Origin: Ceratotherium simum simum
Lineage: Eukaryota > Chordata > Mammalia > Perissodactyla > Rhinocerotidae
DNA length: 64,000 nt
Reading direction: 5' to 3'
Assembly: GCF_000283155.1 (NCBI RefSeq)
Contig: NW_004454166.1
Location: 8,060,409-8,124,408, forward strand
The notes beneath the pieces are model-generated. The model was given only the letters and a program-made list of their open reading frames with translations. It ran no database searches and had not been told where the DNA came from. Of this stretch, positions 1 through 11,999 are shown one piece after another. Position 1 is the stretch's first letter. Each line of letters opens with the position of its first letter. The translations under genes and the position numbers were made by a program.

Positions 1-156
1 ACCCCAGTTAGGATTGTCCGTTGTTGCAGGAGTTCCTCTTATCCAGTTTTCAGTTCTGTCTCAGGGGTAATTTTTCCATGAGTAGTTGTAAATTGGCTGT
101 GTCCATGGGAGGAGGTGAGTTCAGAGTCTGCCTACGCCGCCATCTTGACTCCTCCC
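1..156. repeat. Possible L1 5'-region fragment at window edge
   Basis: The block ends in a 'cgccgccatcttgact' segment followed by a pyrimidine-rich stretch. I associate this style of sequence with 5' regions of mammalian LINE-1 elements. It is richer in GC and CpG than the DNA that follows. The left end is cut by the window, so orientation and length are unknown. It could be an LTR fragment instead. Confidence 0.35.
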
Positions 157-1805
157 TTCAACAAATAGTCTCTTGAGGTTCTTTATTTATGAATGCGTTT
201 AAGTCAAGAACCCCATGTGTATCCTAGTTATTTCAGCCTAGAATTCAGAGAAGCTCCTGCCTGCCTGTAGGACTAAAAGTTTTGGTCTAAAAGGTTGTTT
301 ACTTGAGGAGCTGAGATTTCCTTAGGAAAAACTCAGAAAAGGGAAATCTCAGTTTCCTAGTGACTGAGATTTCCCTGAGGGAATCTCATCCTGAGAAAAG
401 ATAAAGTTCAAGCAGACTTGGAGTTCAAGGAAAAGAAGGCTTGCCACTTTTACTGACCTCGGGATTCAACCTCAGATGAGAAATAAAAGTAGGGTTTGGA
501 GTTTCTTTCATGTTGTTTGTTCTAGCCCACCACGGCATCAAAGAAGCCAGAAACTCAGGGCAGAAGCTCTGTCTGTAAATAAAAGACATATTTGAAGTGA
601 GAAAGCCCCCTGCTGGTTGTGTTTCAGGGACATGAGTATAGTGAACAGGATGTGGGATAATAAGGCTCTTCCACAGTTGATAAGAACCCCCAAGTTATCC
701 TACAAAAAAGTTTAAAAATTCAAGTACAAACAGTTTATAAACTCAGCAAAATGTGTAATGCTGTTTTTGATATATTTGCACCAAAAATGGGTCAATACGT
801 TTTTAACTGCCTCTTAAAAGGGATCATTACATTTAATGGGAAATATTTTTTTGTGAAACACCTAATTCTGTGATATATCAGATAAATAGGTATAAGAATA
901 ATGAGAAAAGATCTTTAATACTCTCCACCTCAGGTCTTTGATACTTAGGTCTGCATGATCATCATTCTGACATAAAAATATGTTGAAGCTCTTGAGAATC
1001 ATGTAGGCCTGTTAAAAACACTTGTGAGCTGACAATCTTCTAACTTAATTACAAGACTGCGTCTCCTCTGGAACCTATTGTTATCATCAGCATTCACCCA
1101 TATGTTCGCCAGAGTGCGCTTTTTGATTTTTCTCAACCCACTGGTAGGGATATTTGATCATTTATAGCAAAAGAAAATATTTAAAATCATAAATCGTGAA
1201 TTAGTCTAAAACAAATGGAAAACTCTACAGACTAGAGCTACAATTTACATTAAATCAGCAAACTAGGAATTAGAGACTGTGGAAGAATCAACCAAATAAA
1301 TAGTTATGGTTCTTTTTCTATAGGATAAACCATCACCTCCCTGTCAGGAAAAGAATAAGCCAGTGAAAGAAAGCATGAAAACTGTGAGAGTCACGTGAAT
1401 GTAGGTGGGGAGAGGGAGTTGATGGAAGTTTGGGAGGGTTATAAAGAAATGTTTAGGGCTATCTTAATGTTTCTAGGCCTCCAGAGTTCTTTGCTAAAGA
1501 TGTGTAACAGGGTTACATCCCATGGCATTAATCTCGTGGGTTTTTTTTTTTTTTTTTTGTCCTCTTCTTTCTCAATAGAACACTGGGTGTCATTTTCTCT
1601 CCCCCAACAGACTCCAGAACAGAAATAAAGATTCAAAGATCTATGGGCCTACTTGCAGGGCTGTTTGTTCCTCTCACAGAAACTAAGTAAGGTTAGGCCT
1701 GACAGACAGCAGAGGGGAGGAAAAGTGGCAACTTAAACACGAGAAGAGAGGTTCATAGGAAGAATGAGGGAAAACTGAATGAAAGGATGAAGGAGAAACT
1801 TCTAG
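157..1805. other. Unassigned AT-rich stretch, no gene seen
   Basis: I see no recognisable repeat, gene or RNA here beyond a local palindrome cluster near 311-388 and a poly-T run at about 1540-1559. Open frames at about 1395-1636 lie across the poly-T run and look fortuitous. Confidence 0.4.
311..388. repeat. Cluster of alternating-orientation 11-12 bp motifs (palindromic)
   Basis: The motif 'ctgagatttcc' occurs at 311-321 and 364-374, and its exact reverse complement 'ggaaatctcag' lies between them at 342-352. Extended by one base, 341-352 and 364-375 form a perfect 12 bp stem with an 11 nt loop. 311-321 and 342-352 form an alternative 11 bp stem with a 20 nt loop. A partial fourth copy lies near 380-388. 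The two hairpins are mutually exclusive because they share the middle copy. Function is unknown. Confidence 0.8.
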
Positions 1806-1935
1806 AGCAGAGTTTCTTAACCAGGGTTCTCTGGAAACCTAGGGTTCCACAAGATGTCTCTAGGGGATCCTTGAGAGACTGTGACTGAAAAAAGAAATTA
1901 TACACGGTTTTTGGAACTTTGAGTTCTGTGGAATG
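1806..1935. repeat. Probable hAT-type DNA transposon fragment
   Basis: The block opens with 'gtttcttaaccagggttc', which resembles the terminal 'cagtgtttctcaaccagg' of mammalian hAT-Charlie non-autonomous elements. It continues with the run of 'ggttcc' and 'ggggatcc' words seen in one such family. I cannot name the family, and the right end is not defined. It may extend to about 2060. Confidence 0.4.
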
Positions 1936-2179
1936 CTAGCATTTACAGTGGTAGACAGTCACGAAGCAACTTCATCTCTGATTTCATCAGATGCCTTTTA
2001 ACCCCAAATGGCAGTGTGCAGAAGGACCATGTTCACTTGGTTGAGTCCCCTCTCAGTCTTTGACACAAGCTAAAGAAGGCTGACGATAATTGGTGAGCAT
2101 GATACTGCATTGAGGAGATGATGACAGGCTGGTGACATCAGCTTCTTCCTCCCAGAATCAACCTGCCTTGAAGCTGTGT

Positions 2180-2620
2180 TGGTTGGGTCCTCCGGGGTAG
2201 ACACCAAGACAGAGTTAGAAGTGAAAGAGGTTTATTGGGGGCAATGCCTATGAAAGATAAAGGGAAGAAAGAAGGGAAGTAAGCAGGAAAAGCCTTCAGA
2301 CTGGATTGCTGATCTGACCCCTGTGAAAGAGGAAAAGAAAGGAAAATCAGGGAGAGAGACTTCAAGATGACAGTCCAGTTTGGTGAAAGTGTCAGGCAGC
2401 TGAACAGGTTGCTCTGGCACAAAGATATCCCATAAAGGAGTCTCTCATGGACATAAATTACCAGACCCTATTACCCGGCCACTACAGTTGCTGCATTTGT
2501 CCATCCACAGTCATAATTAGGCAAGGGAGTACTGAAAAGCACCCGTGGGGATTATCTGGGCTCTACAGGTAGTTCCCCGCCCCCCACTGTTTAAATAATT
2601 TTCCTACTTGGTGCGCAATT
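2180..2620 (-). repeat. Probable antisense retroviral LTR
   Basis: Read on the minus strand, this block has an AATAAA polyadenylation signal (complement of 2231-2236). It is followed by a short stretch running through 'ccccggaggacccaacca', which looks like an R-U5 region. A pyrimidine-rich plus-strand run at about 2640-2690 lies where the polypurine tract upstream of a minus-strand 3' LTR is expected. The layout suggests the 3' LTR of a provirus oriented right to left. Family and exact ends are unresolved. An unrelated polyadenylated repeat is possible. Confidence 0.35.
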
Positions 2621-3073
2621 CCATATGCCCATCCACACAGCTCTTCACTCCACCTCCTTATTGTTGATCTCTTCATCCTTTTTCTTTCAGGTTCCTGGCC
2701 AGCTGGCCAGGCCATTTGCCACTGCTCACACTTCTGTATATATTCTCACCTAGGACCTCTTCTCCTTCCACAAAGAGTGGATGGCTAGGTGCACGACTTG
2801 ACTCTGATCTTTGGGAATATTTTTCCTCACAGCTGTATATCAAGGCCTCCCCTGAATGTGGCTGTATTGCAGCCACTGCCCATTTTTGGCTTACACCCAC
2901 AAATCAAGCTGATCTATCTGTAAGCCAGACTTGAGCTTTTTCCTCCTTCCTCTGTGTGGTCATAGGTGCAAGCTGAGGGAGGGACAAACTGTTTTGTGAC
3001 ACGAGGGCCTGGGCTAACTGCTCATGCAGCTTACTGATGTCCTCTCTTCCTGCTTGGGCTTGAGCACAGATGT

Positions 3074-3218
3074 ACCATTTCCATCTTACAATGGTCGGCT
3101 GTTGGGCCTACCTGACTTCATCGACCTGGTAGATCTGACAGAATCTAACTTATAATGTAGAGTTCTGGCTGCATGGTCACGTCGTGCCCCATAGTCAAGT
3201 GTTTCATCTCTACAAGAC
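3074..3218 (+). repeat. Direct repeat copy A
   Basis: This ~145 bp segment starts 'accatttccat' and ends 'ctctacaagac'. It is matched at 4374-4529 in the same orientation at roughly 80 percent identity by eye, and the second copy has a short T/A-rich expansion near its start. The copies are 1300 bp apart. Confidence 0.8.
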
Positions 3219-4373
3219 AAATCACATGCCAGGAGTTGTTTCTCAAAAGGTGTATAATTCTCTGCTGAAGAAGGCTTATCCTAATTCTGGAACCCCAGGG
3301 GCCTGTGTTGTGATTCTCCCATGGGGACTTGCCAAAACCTGTACTCCTACTGTGGCACCTCCATTACCATAGGTTCTTCTGGACCCTATGGCCCAAGTGG
3401 CAGAGCTGCCTGAACCACAGCGTAGACTTGCTGCAGAGCCCTTTCCTGCCCTGGTCCCACTCAGAGCTAGAAGCCTTTCATGACGCATAATTGTGTCATT
3501 TATACAGACCAAAGATTTATCCGTCAGTGTGAAATGTGTTGCCTCCAGAATCCAAAGAGGTTTACTGGGTTTTGTGCCCCCTTTATAGTAGTAGGGAATG
3601 TAAGAGGCAAAAATGTGTCTTTTTAAACTTAGGAGGGAATGTTCTGGCACAAACCATACCCTGGGTCTTTAAAAATTTACCCAAGTGGCAGGAGCCTGAA
3701 TATTTGTGAATTTCATCTCCCTTCTTCTATAGCAGATAAGTCTTACCAAGTCTTCCAGTATGCTAGCCACCTCTTGCTAACCTTGCCTGATCAACATGAT
3801 GGCATCAATCTAAGTAATCAATGTGATATTTTGCAGTATATCCAGACAGTCCTGATCTCTTCTAACTATATTATGATATAAAGAAAGAAAGTAACTATAG
3901 TTGCAGAGCAACACTATAAATGTATTTTGTTGCCCATTCTACATGAGTACAAATATTTGTGATAGAAAATAAGGCACTTGCCAAATCAGTGGTTGCATAC
4001 CATATGCCTTAGGCCATTGTAATCTGCTCCAGCAACCACAATCAGGGCTACCACTTTGATGAGCTAACAGTAGTAAAAAGTCACTCTCCAGAATACCTAA
4101 GTTTTCTGCAGGGACAAGACTTCAGAATTTAATGGCGATATAATAATGGCCACCACTTTTACATCCTTAATATCCTTAAGAGTAGAACTAATCTCCACCA
4201 TCCCCCTGGAATGCCATGTTGTTTTGATTAGCTGTATTTTGGTTGGGGAGGAGAAAAGTTTCAGAGGCTTCCACTTGATCCCTCTGATTCCACAGGACAA
4301 TGATGTATGGTGGGGCTTATGTCAACTGCCAAGTGTGTCAATTCCAATTGCATATTCAAGGACCTGGGAGGTG

Positions 4374-4529
4374 ACCATTTCCATGTTACAATGGACTGTT
4401 GTTGGCCTTTATTTTATTTTACCTGACTTTATCGACCTGGTAGGTCTGAGAGAATCCATTTTATAACGTAGAGTTCTGGATGCACAGATACTTGATGCCA
4501 CATGATCAAGTGTTCTATCTCTACAAGAC
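4374..4529 (+). repeat. Direct repeat copy B
   Basis: Second copy of the 3074-3218 segment. Shared landmarks in order are 'accatttcca', 'ttacaatgg', 'cgacctggtag', 'gtagagttctgg', 'atcaagtgtt' and 'ctctacaagac'. It differs by substitutions and by an insertion rich in T/A near 4410-4425. Whether it reflects a tandem duplication inside a retroviral element or two separate fragments of one repeat family is not clear. Confidence 0.8.
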
Positions 4530-5814
4530 TGGTAACGTTGGGTGGACTCACAGAACCAGTAGCCCTACTGTAAACCTACCTTTGGCAGGACTCCATTTAT
4601 TACCTGGTCCCTGTGGGCCCCCACTCTAATAGGATCCATGATAATACTTTGAGACTCCAGGTATCAATATCAACTTAGACCCTGCAGCTGATAACCTTCA
4701 AAATGTCTGGACATTACCCCTCAAACACGGTCACTTGAGTAAATGATTATTGGTGTCTTTGGGGGAAGTATTACAATCTATACCAGCCATGGTGTTGCAT
4801 GGTCCTTTTTTCTAGAGAGCTGACTACCTCTTCAATCAAAATGTTCTGGGTCTGAAAAGTAATCATGTTGAGAATTTGGCAAAAGATCATGACTTCCAAC
4901 TGAAGGGGCCCATCCACAGTCTCTTGAATATGCATACTTACCTTCTTTTGATTGTATATATTAAGCAACACTCTTCTTGGCTGTTAATCTATATTACCAC
5001 TGAGGATACTGTATTCTATTAATCATCTCAAGCCTCCTCGGCTATGCCTCTGAACCTGTCAGTCATTATAGTAATTGCAATCTCCTTGCTGCAGCTTTGG
5101 GACTGCGTCATCCCCATTATTATTAACAAGCCAAGCTTATGGCCATCAACCAGGGATGATGGTGTCCATCTCTCCAGTGGGAGAGGCCTTGGTGAATGGT
5201 GTGTTTCCTGAAGTTTCTCATTAAACTGCTGAGGGATCTTCTGCCCTCACTTATCTGTTCTAGCATGTCCATTTCCCTGAGCCTTTTCATCCTTTCCTGC
5301 ACTGTTGACCATGCATGCCTCCAACTGGCTTCCTGGGAGACAGCAACTCTCCTGATATAACAGACAATCAGAGGGAATTTTTCATTATAAAAAAGGAATT
5401 TTTATGTGCCATAACTTAACTGTCCTCCTGTTGCTTTGCTGTTGTTATAAATACTGAAAACCATGGATTATGTAGGTTAGAAGTGAATTGCATTATGATT
5501 ATGAAGTTTTTATTTTTGCAATAACTGATTTAGTTATTTATTATACCCTTTTGTTTTATATTTTATTAGAGTTTGTGTTTTACAAGCAAGCCTGATAGTC
5601 CAGTGTGGCAATTTTTGAAGACAGGGTGTGGGATGGAAGAGGATGATTCTAGAGTTAGGCCTAAGAACAACTTCCATATGGTTAGTGATGATGAATTATA
5701 ATCCTCTTGGTTATTTCACTGCACTAGTACATCAAGGGAGACAAAAAAAAAAAAGTTCTTTCATTACGAGGGAAGCTATTTATCCATGGATTTTACATGG
5801 GCTGCTAATCCAAG

Positions 5815-7395
5815 TTGTCTTGGTCCCTTGCATGTTGTTTGTGGCAGGCAAGTTAAAATGTTGCAACGCCTCCAGAAATCTTGGAAAGACACTTAACTGC
5901 AAATCACTTCCATTTGACAAGGAAAGGTGCTGATTATTTTAAACATTTATTGGAATGTCAAAACAGAGTAAAGCTTTTGTCAAGAAAAGGTTACATTCAG
6001 TAAAAAGACTCAAAATCAAGGTACTGAGCAACAAAACATATCGCCTAGAAGAAAAAAGTTACAATGTCAGCATATAGTGAGTAAAATAAGATTCAGTAGG
6101 AGAAATTGAAAAGGTTTCACTTTCGAAAAAATGTCAATGCAATGATGACATGTCACATAGTATTGAATAGGTTTTGTGTAATGAACTGAAAAACAAGTTT
6201 TTCTCTTCAGGTTGATGAAAAAATGGATTTCATCAATAAATGTCATGATATAACATTTGTAGGATTTGTAAATGATGGAGAAATTCAAGAAAGATTTTAC
6301 TGCTGCCATAACTTACCCAAAGCAAACAGAAGTCAAGATATATTTGATGTTTTGTTTTCATACTTGGAAAAAAATAAAGATGTGTCTTGTAGAAATTATA
6401 TTGGCTTCTGTCCTGATAGTGCCCAGTCAATGGTTGACTCCATGAGAGGGTTTAATCTCTGTAATTGTGGAAAAGAAAATCTTAACATTGGCTAAACACA
6501 CTGATTTCTTCACAGAGAGGTGAAGAGGAAATGAATTACATTATGGTTGATGCTACAAAAGTGATTAGCTTTACTAGGCAAAGACTAGTTTACTTGAAAA
6601 CGTTCTTAAAAACTGTAAAAAACATGGACAAAGAGCAAATAAATTTCCTCTAAATGCAGAAATCTGGTGGCTTAGCAGAGAAGAGTTCTCAATATGGTGT
6701 TTGAACTAAAATATATATTGTACGAGTACTAATACTTTCAAAAAAAGTGGTAGCTGGATTTTTCTGAGTGCTTTGAAGAAGAAGAATGCTACAGAAACTA
6801 GCCTACTTAGAGATATTTTTCTTCACATGAACTCGTTGAACACAATTGAAAGATTCTTGGACTTTAAACTGAAATTTGGGGGAAAAATTTTCATGTTGCA
6901 AAAGAAAATCTTGTAATATTTTCACTGCTGCTGGGTCTTGAGAATGTAGGAAGGGAATCAAATTATATTGAAAACAACCTAGGAAAACTGCAGGAAGAAA
7001 ATGAAAGGTTAACACTTATGTATGACTGGGTATGGCCCTTTTTCTGAGCCTTCTGCTCAGCCAGAGAACTTGACTTTGAGAGAAGAAAAGAATTTTGTGA
7101 GCTGCAGACTGATTTAATACTCAAGATATTTACTCACTTGCCTTAGACAAGTTCTAGGTTTCTGTGAATAAAGAGTACCCTGCCATTTATTGGAAAGCAA
7201 GGAACATTGCGCCGAGGTTTTCAAATTTTGACATGTGTGTGCAAGCTTATTCATTTAGCAATCATCAAGAGTGAGGACAGAAATTATCTTATTTCTGTTG
7301 AAAATGAAATTTGTGTGTGCATATCTCAAGCTTCATCCAGGATTGAGAATTTGTGTAGTAAAAAACAAAACACAGGTTCCACATTCAAATGTAGA
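5815..7395 (+). pseudogene. Decayed hAT transposase (ZBED/Charlie-type) fossil
   Basis: An intronless run of frame-broken segments follows the order of a BED-finger hAT transposase. Near 5890-5960 a segment reads like the end of the BED finger (TRKGADYFKHLLE in frame). Around 6211-6480 comes the start of the catalytic core: a VDE motif with the first Asp codon at 6214-6216, an 'FVNDGEIQE' stretch, and a 'CPDSAQSM' motif with Asp at 6415-6417. The family usually has a C-T-D-G-A-P motif at that position. Near 7140-7380 is the C-terminal dimerisation region, with 'NKEYPAIYWKA' and 'SVENEICVCISQ' in different frames. Stops and frameshifts separate the pieces, so it makes no functional protein. 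The family normally has about 550-700 residues. It could be an ancient autonomous hAT copy or a processed copy of a domesticated ZBED-like gene. Confidence 0.72.
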
Positions 7396-7774
7396 ATCAT
7401 TCTTTATATCTGGTTTCAAAAATAACACTTCTATGTATATATAAGCCTATAAAAGAGAGCAAGAAATGAACATGTGTATAATAATTTTGCAATTGCTAGA
7501 ATTAAAATAGAGCTAGGATTAAAATTGACATGATCATATGCCACTCAGTTAAAAAATATTTATCAAAACCTTGCATGAAATTGTGTTTTAGGATATATAT
7601 TTTATCATATTACCTTATCTTATGGTTTTAGTAACTTTACTATACTCAACATTGTCAATAAATTTTCATGTTGTAACTAGCATTACTTAAATTAACTATC
7701 ATCTTTGTTTGAATTAAATGTACCAAGCCTATCTTTAGAAAAACTAAATCCTATTTTGATTTACGCCAGTTATT

Positions 7775-8005
7775 TAGCACAGGAAACTGCAGCCCACATT
7801 CCAAATCTGGGCTACACGAACACATGTTTTCACAAATAAAGTTTTATGGGAACACAGCCATGTCTGCTCCTTTGTGTATTATCCGTGGCTGCTTCTGCTC
7901 TGCAAAAGCAGAATTGAATAATTGCAACAGAAACCTATGGCTTGCAAAGTCTAAAATATTTACTATCTGGCCCTTTTCATGAAGAGGTTGTTGGCCCTGG
8001 TTTAA
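7775..8005 (-). mobile_element. hAT-Charlie non-autonomous DNA transposon
   Basis: The block carries hallmark words of a common mammalian hAT-Charlie element: 'aataaagttttatggga', 'acacagccatg', 'gtggctgcttctgctct', 'ttgcaaagtctaaaatattt' and 'actatctggccctttt'. It ends near 'gttggccctgg', close to the complement of the usual 'caggggtcagcaaac' start. It therefore lies in reverse relative to that convention. It is nearly full length at ~230 bp and heavily CpG-decayed. I leave the exact subfamily unnamed. Confidence 0.75.
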
Positions 8006-10080
8006 CAGAAGTTTATTATGTTTACCATATGAGTTTTTAAATATTTGAAAAGTAAAGAAAAAGCTAAGCTAAGCTTAATAACCTGGTTGTTTTTTTTTTT
8101 TTTCTGAAGAAGTTTAGCTATAAAGTCATTCTTAGTTTAAAATAGAGAAAGACCTGATTAGCAGCTTGCATAATAGAAAATTGTGCAAAGACTTTTAGTC
8201 CTACTTAGATAAAATTTTTAAAACTCAAGTGAGAAATTTAAGGAAAAGAAGAACTTTTCTTTATCAGCACTACTGACCTGCATAGAGTTTATTTTTTGTG
8301 TGGGGAAAGGAAACTACAAAAAAATAGGCTAATAATTTGGCCAAATAAACAGATTTACAGAAAAATATCATTCTCTATTCAGAAGAACATTGGCAGTTAT
8401 TACAGGATTATTATATCTACTTACTGATAATTTTAAGGTGCTCTGAACTATTGCTATAATAACTTTTATGCAGAGCTTCCCTGAGACCCCACAATTATTT
8501 CAATAATTCTTCCAGGGTAGGAAGACTGAGAAAGGCTGTTCTAGAGATTGTGGAAGTAGAGTGAGAAGGACCTAAAGAACAAACTGTTCGTGAATGGGAT
8601 CCCCTCCCACCATCCTCAAATCATGATTGGTAGATAGCCTGCCCCTCACCTGTCCTGGAAATACGTAAGCTTCCTTTTTCCAAGAATGGAGCTTGTGGGC
8701 ACAGTGTGGCCACGTGTGGAGATGGAGGTAGGAAGAAAGAACCTCACCATCCCACTGTAATAAATCTGACAGAAGCAGTTGAGAATGTCCCCAAGAGTAG
8801 TGCCCTGTAAGAGGAATTCATCTCTCCCATTACAGAAAGAAAGGGGCATTCTCTTGACCAAGAGAGGGAATGGGGCAGATTATGAAATATAATGGAACAG
8901 AGTCCAAATGCTTATGCCTACATCTTACCTCCCTGAGTGCAAGTATGGGACAAAACACAGAGACAAAGTAAGAGATAGAGCTGAGAAGATGTGAGAGGTA
9001 GAATGAGGTGAGAGGGTTCCAGAGCTTCCTCCCACAATACTTTCCTACCGAGTACCGGCCACGTGGGTGGGTAATTTGTTATTAAGGGCTGAACAGCATC
9101 ACATTGTATCATTATTTTCTTAGAGGGGGAAACCAGAGATTCCACTCAGTAGCTGGATCTTACTGGTTTAACTCCTTATGGCTGATACCAGCCAGGTCAT
9201 TATCCAGTGAATGCAAATTACAAATACTTACTTTGCTACAGGCTAACTTCATCTTGAAGAAATATTTGCTTACTCTGTTCCATTTGAGACTCTGAACAAA
9301 TTTCTTTGTAAAAACAAAAGAGAAAAAAGTTAGAGAGAGAGAAAGCCAGTAAATTTTGGAAATAGATGCCAGATTTTTAATGATTCCAAGAAGGGAAGGC
9401 ACGTAATTTGTAAAGTACCCACAGGGCCCCAAAACATGATTAGTCAAACACATAGAAAACATTTTCAAACATTTTCTTAATTGTAACAGATGGTTGAGCA
9501 ATAAATTTCTATTTCAAGCTAAAGGATGTTCTGCAAATATATCTGATTGGAGCTCAGGCTAGCCAGGATAGTACTTCATTGTTCAAGGAAGATGATGTCT
9601 GCAGTAGTGGACTGTTGGACTAGCTGCCTGGGTGAAACTATTATTATTAAAATGGAAAACCCTAATACAATAAAATTTCAGACACTAAAGGAACAAGGCT
9701 TCCATATTCCTCTCATTTTACAGAGAAAAAAACAAACACAAACACAAATAGTGAAAAAACCTAAGATCAAGACAAGTTAAGTGCTAGTCCCCAAACCACA
9801 CATCTAATTAAATGGCAGAGCTGCAACACAAACGTGAAACACCTGGCCTTTAGTCAGGTGCTGGTTCCACTCACCATCACATGTGTGATGCCACCAGTCA
9901 TAATACTTCTCCAAGACATTAAAAAATAATTTGTCCAAAGTCACACAGATAGTCCATACAAAATTTTGTATACATCCAGATCTTCTCACTTCAAATTCTA
10001 TTCTATGATTTCTGAATTAGACCCCTTATGACGGCTTATAAAATAATTCCCAGAACTATTAGTTCTCTGCATGGGGCAGA
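8006..10080. other. Unassigned stretch with faint MIR-like remnants only
   Basis: I find no gene. A poly-T run lies at about 8089-8104. Around 9700-9840 and 9930-10010, short words such as 'ctcattttacag', 'ggcagagctgcaaca' and 'aaagtcacacag' hint at very old antisense MIR remnants, too weak to place. Minus-strand open frames near 8646-8861 and 8918-9145 show no recognisable domain. Confidence 0.4.
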
Positions 10081-10328
10081 GAAAAAAGCATTGACTTTGG
10101 AATTAAATAGACCTACCTTCTAATCTTAATACTGTCGCTTGCTAGCTGTGTGCAACTTGGCAATATACAAGTCTCATTAAGTATCAGAATATCAGTTAAT
10201 CATCCATAAAATGGAGACATTAACACCAACGTATTAAAGTTGATATGAGTTTTAAATAAGAATATATATAAAATACCTAGCACGGTGCCTGTTATATACC
10301 AAGTACTCCGTGGAGGCTATTAGTTGGG
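10080..10328 (+). repeat. MIR SINE
   Basis: This is a nearly full-length MIR in sense orientation. It shows the unique head 'gcattgactttgga', the core 'gctagctgtgtgcaacttgg', 'ccataaaatggaga', and the tail 'acctagcacggtgcctg'. The ~250 bp length is normal for the family. Confidence 0.88.
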
Positions 10329-10929
10329 TCCTTTTTCTTCTACGTCAGCATCAAAATGTTCATATTCTTTAGGATACATGTTGCCAGTGTGTCGTTAATT
10401 TGAAGTGGGGAGAAGAAATTCTATTCTGTACAAACCACATCATCCACCTACCTAGATCTTCAAATCAGTGGTGGGGGCTGGAGTAGGAGGAGGGAGGAGA
10501 ATAAACAGGAAAGTGAAAAGCGTATAATACAGAAAATTTGCACCCACCCGCAAGTGAATTGAAACATCATAAAATGTATAGGCTTTGAATTCTAGTGCCA
10601 TCTATTTCAGCCGCTGTAATTAGTTGTAATTTATGATATGACCTGATCCTAGGAAGTCTTTCAAACACCAACTATACCCAGAGTCTTCTAACACAAACTC
10701 ACTTCACCCCCTCACCCTCTACCCACTCATACATCCAAAAGAAATATGGATCGCATCCTCCAGTCAGATGTGAAGCCCTGTGGGGAGAAAAAACAGCAAT
10801 AGGAAACTGTGTAGACTGGGTCCCTCTGGCAAGGAGGTTAGGAGAAGCTGGCTCTTACTGTGGCTACCTGAAGTTGGGTGCCTTTGACCTTTTACTGTTG
10901 TGCATCAAGAAGCCAACTGGACATCTCAA

Positions 10930-11055
10930 AATCCTGACCTAGTGAGATTGTCATTATTATTCCCATTTAAGTGATGAGTGACTGACCCTCTGACACTTAC
11001 AGAGATTTATGTATTGACCAACTTCACACAGCTTGCAAGTGACAGAATCAGAATT
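10930..11055 (-). repeat. MIR SINE fragment
   Basis: An antisense MIR core. The words 'tcattattattcccattt', 'acttcacacagcttgcaagtg' and 'acagaatcagaatt' follow the order of an inverted MIR. A 112-codon plus-strand open frame (10978-11316) starts inside this repeat, which argues against it being a gene. Confidence 0.65.
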
Positions 11056-11459
11056 GTTAGGAAATACTTTCAAGAAAAGGGAGTCCAGAATGGGTCATTA
11101 GAGCAAGGGTTACAGAGAAAGGTGCAGGAACTAGAGTCAAATGACCCAGAAACAGAGGTGGCAACCATTGCCTGCAATGAGGCTTTAACTTGTATCAGGC
11201 TGGTAGAGCTAGTGAAAAGATATGATGAATGCCAGCAATATTGGCAAAAAGGGAGTAAAGGGAACCCCAAGCAGAGATTTCCCTCTTGGGCATTTAGAAT
11301 GTGGGCCTTCACATAGGCTGTTTACTCTGCCCGGAACACTCCCATCTCTTTTTAAAGTGATCTGAGGCATAAATAAAAATATTAATGATACCAAAGGGTT
11401 TTATCTTTGTTCCACTGAGGAAAAAATATTGACATTCTCCCAGTTAACACACACAGAGA

Positions 11460-11945
11460 TCATCCGGATATATCAGATTGTAGTATAAAAACTTGGTGGC
11501 TTAAAACAACACAAACTTATTATCTTCTGGTTCTGTAGGTCAGAAGTCAGACATGGGTCTCACTGGGCTACAGTCCTGGTGTCTGCAGGGCTGCATTCCC
11601 TCTGGAGGCTCTAGGGGACAATCTGTTTCCTTCCCTTTTTTAGTTTCTAGGGGATGCCTGCATCCCTTGCCTTGTTGTCCCTTCCTCCACCTTCAAAGCA
11701 CATCACTCTAACTTCTACTTCCATACTGACCTCTCCTCTCTCTGACTTTGATGCTCTTGCTTCCCTAGTATAAGGACCCTTATTAGTATATTGAACCCAC
11801 CTGAGTAATATAGGATACTCTCTCCAAATCCTTAATTTAACCATATCTGCAAAGTCCTTTATACCATGTAAGGTAATATAGTCACAGGTTCTAGAGATTA
11901 GGACATGGACATCTTTGAGAGGTCGTTATTCTATTTACCAAACAG
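11460..11945 (-). repeat. MLT1-type MaLR LTR (antisense)
   Basis: In inverted order the block shows 'ggtggcttaaaacaacac', 'tctgtaggtcagaagtc', 'ctggaggctctaggggac', 'cttcctccaccttcaaag' and 'ttaggacatggacatcttt'. Together these are the body and end of an MLT1-type solitary LTR. The length of ~485 bp is close to complete. No internal retroviral sequence flanks it, so it is probably a solo LTR. Confidence 0.85.
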
Positions 11946-11999
11946 GTCTTAATTTTTTTGTTTATTTAGAGTTTTAAAAACTGAGTGAAACTTGTTCCT

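Larger units (their letters stand above)
2621..5370 (-). repeat. Probable degraded ERV internal region
   Basis: This ~2.7 kb block is richer in GC than its flanks and contains no MIR, L2 or SINE signature. It sits next to the candidate antisense LTR, and I infer it is the decayed interior of the same provirus. Short open frames occur on both strands, for example a 124-codon minus-strand frame at 3276-3650, but I recognise no retroviral motif in them. A direct repeat (3074-3218 and 4374-4529) lies inside. The assignment rests on position and composition, not protein similarity. The pieces may come from more than one element. Confidence 0.3.

Noticed and set aside
5628..7425. A working ZBED-like gene
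   Set aside because: The conserved pieces are in different frames separated by stops, so only a pseudogene or fossil transposase is supported.
10978..11316. 112-codon open frame as a possible small gene
   Set aside because: It begins inside an antisense MIR core, and the peptide shows no known domain.
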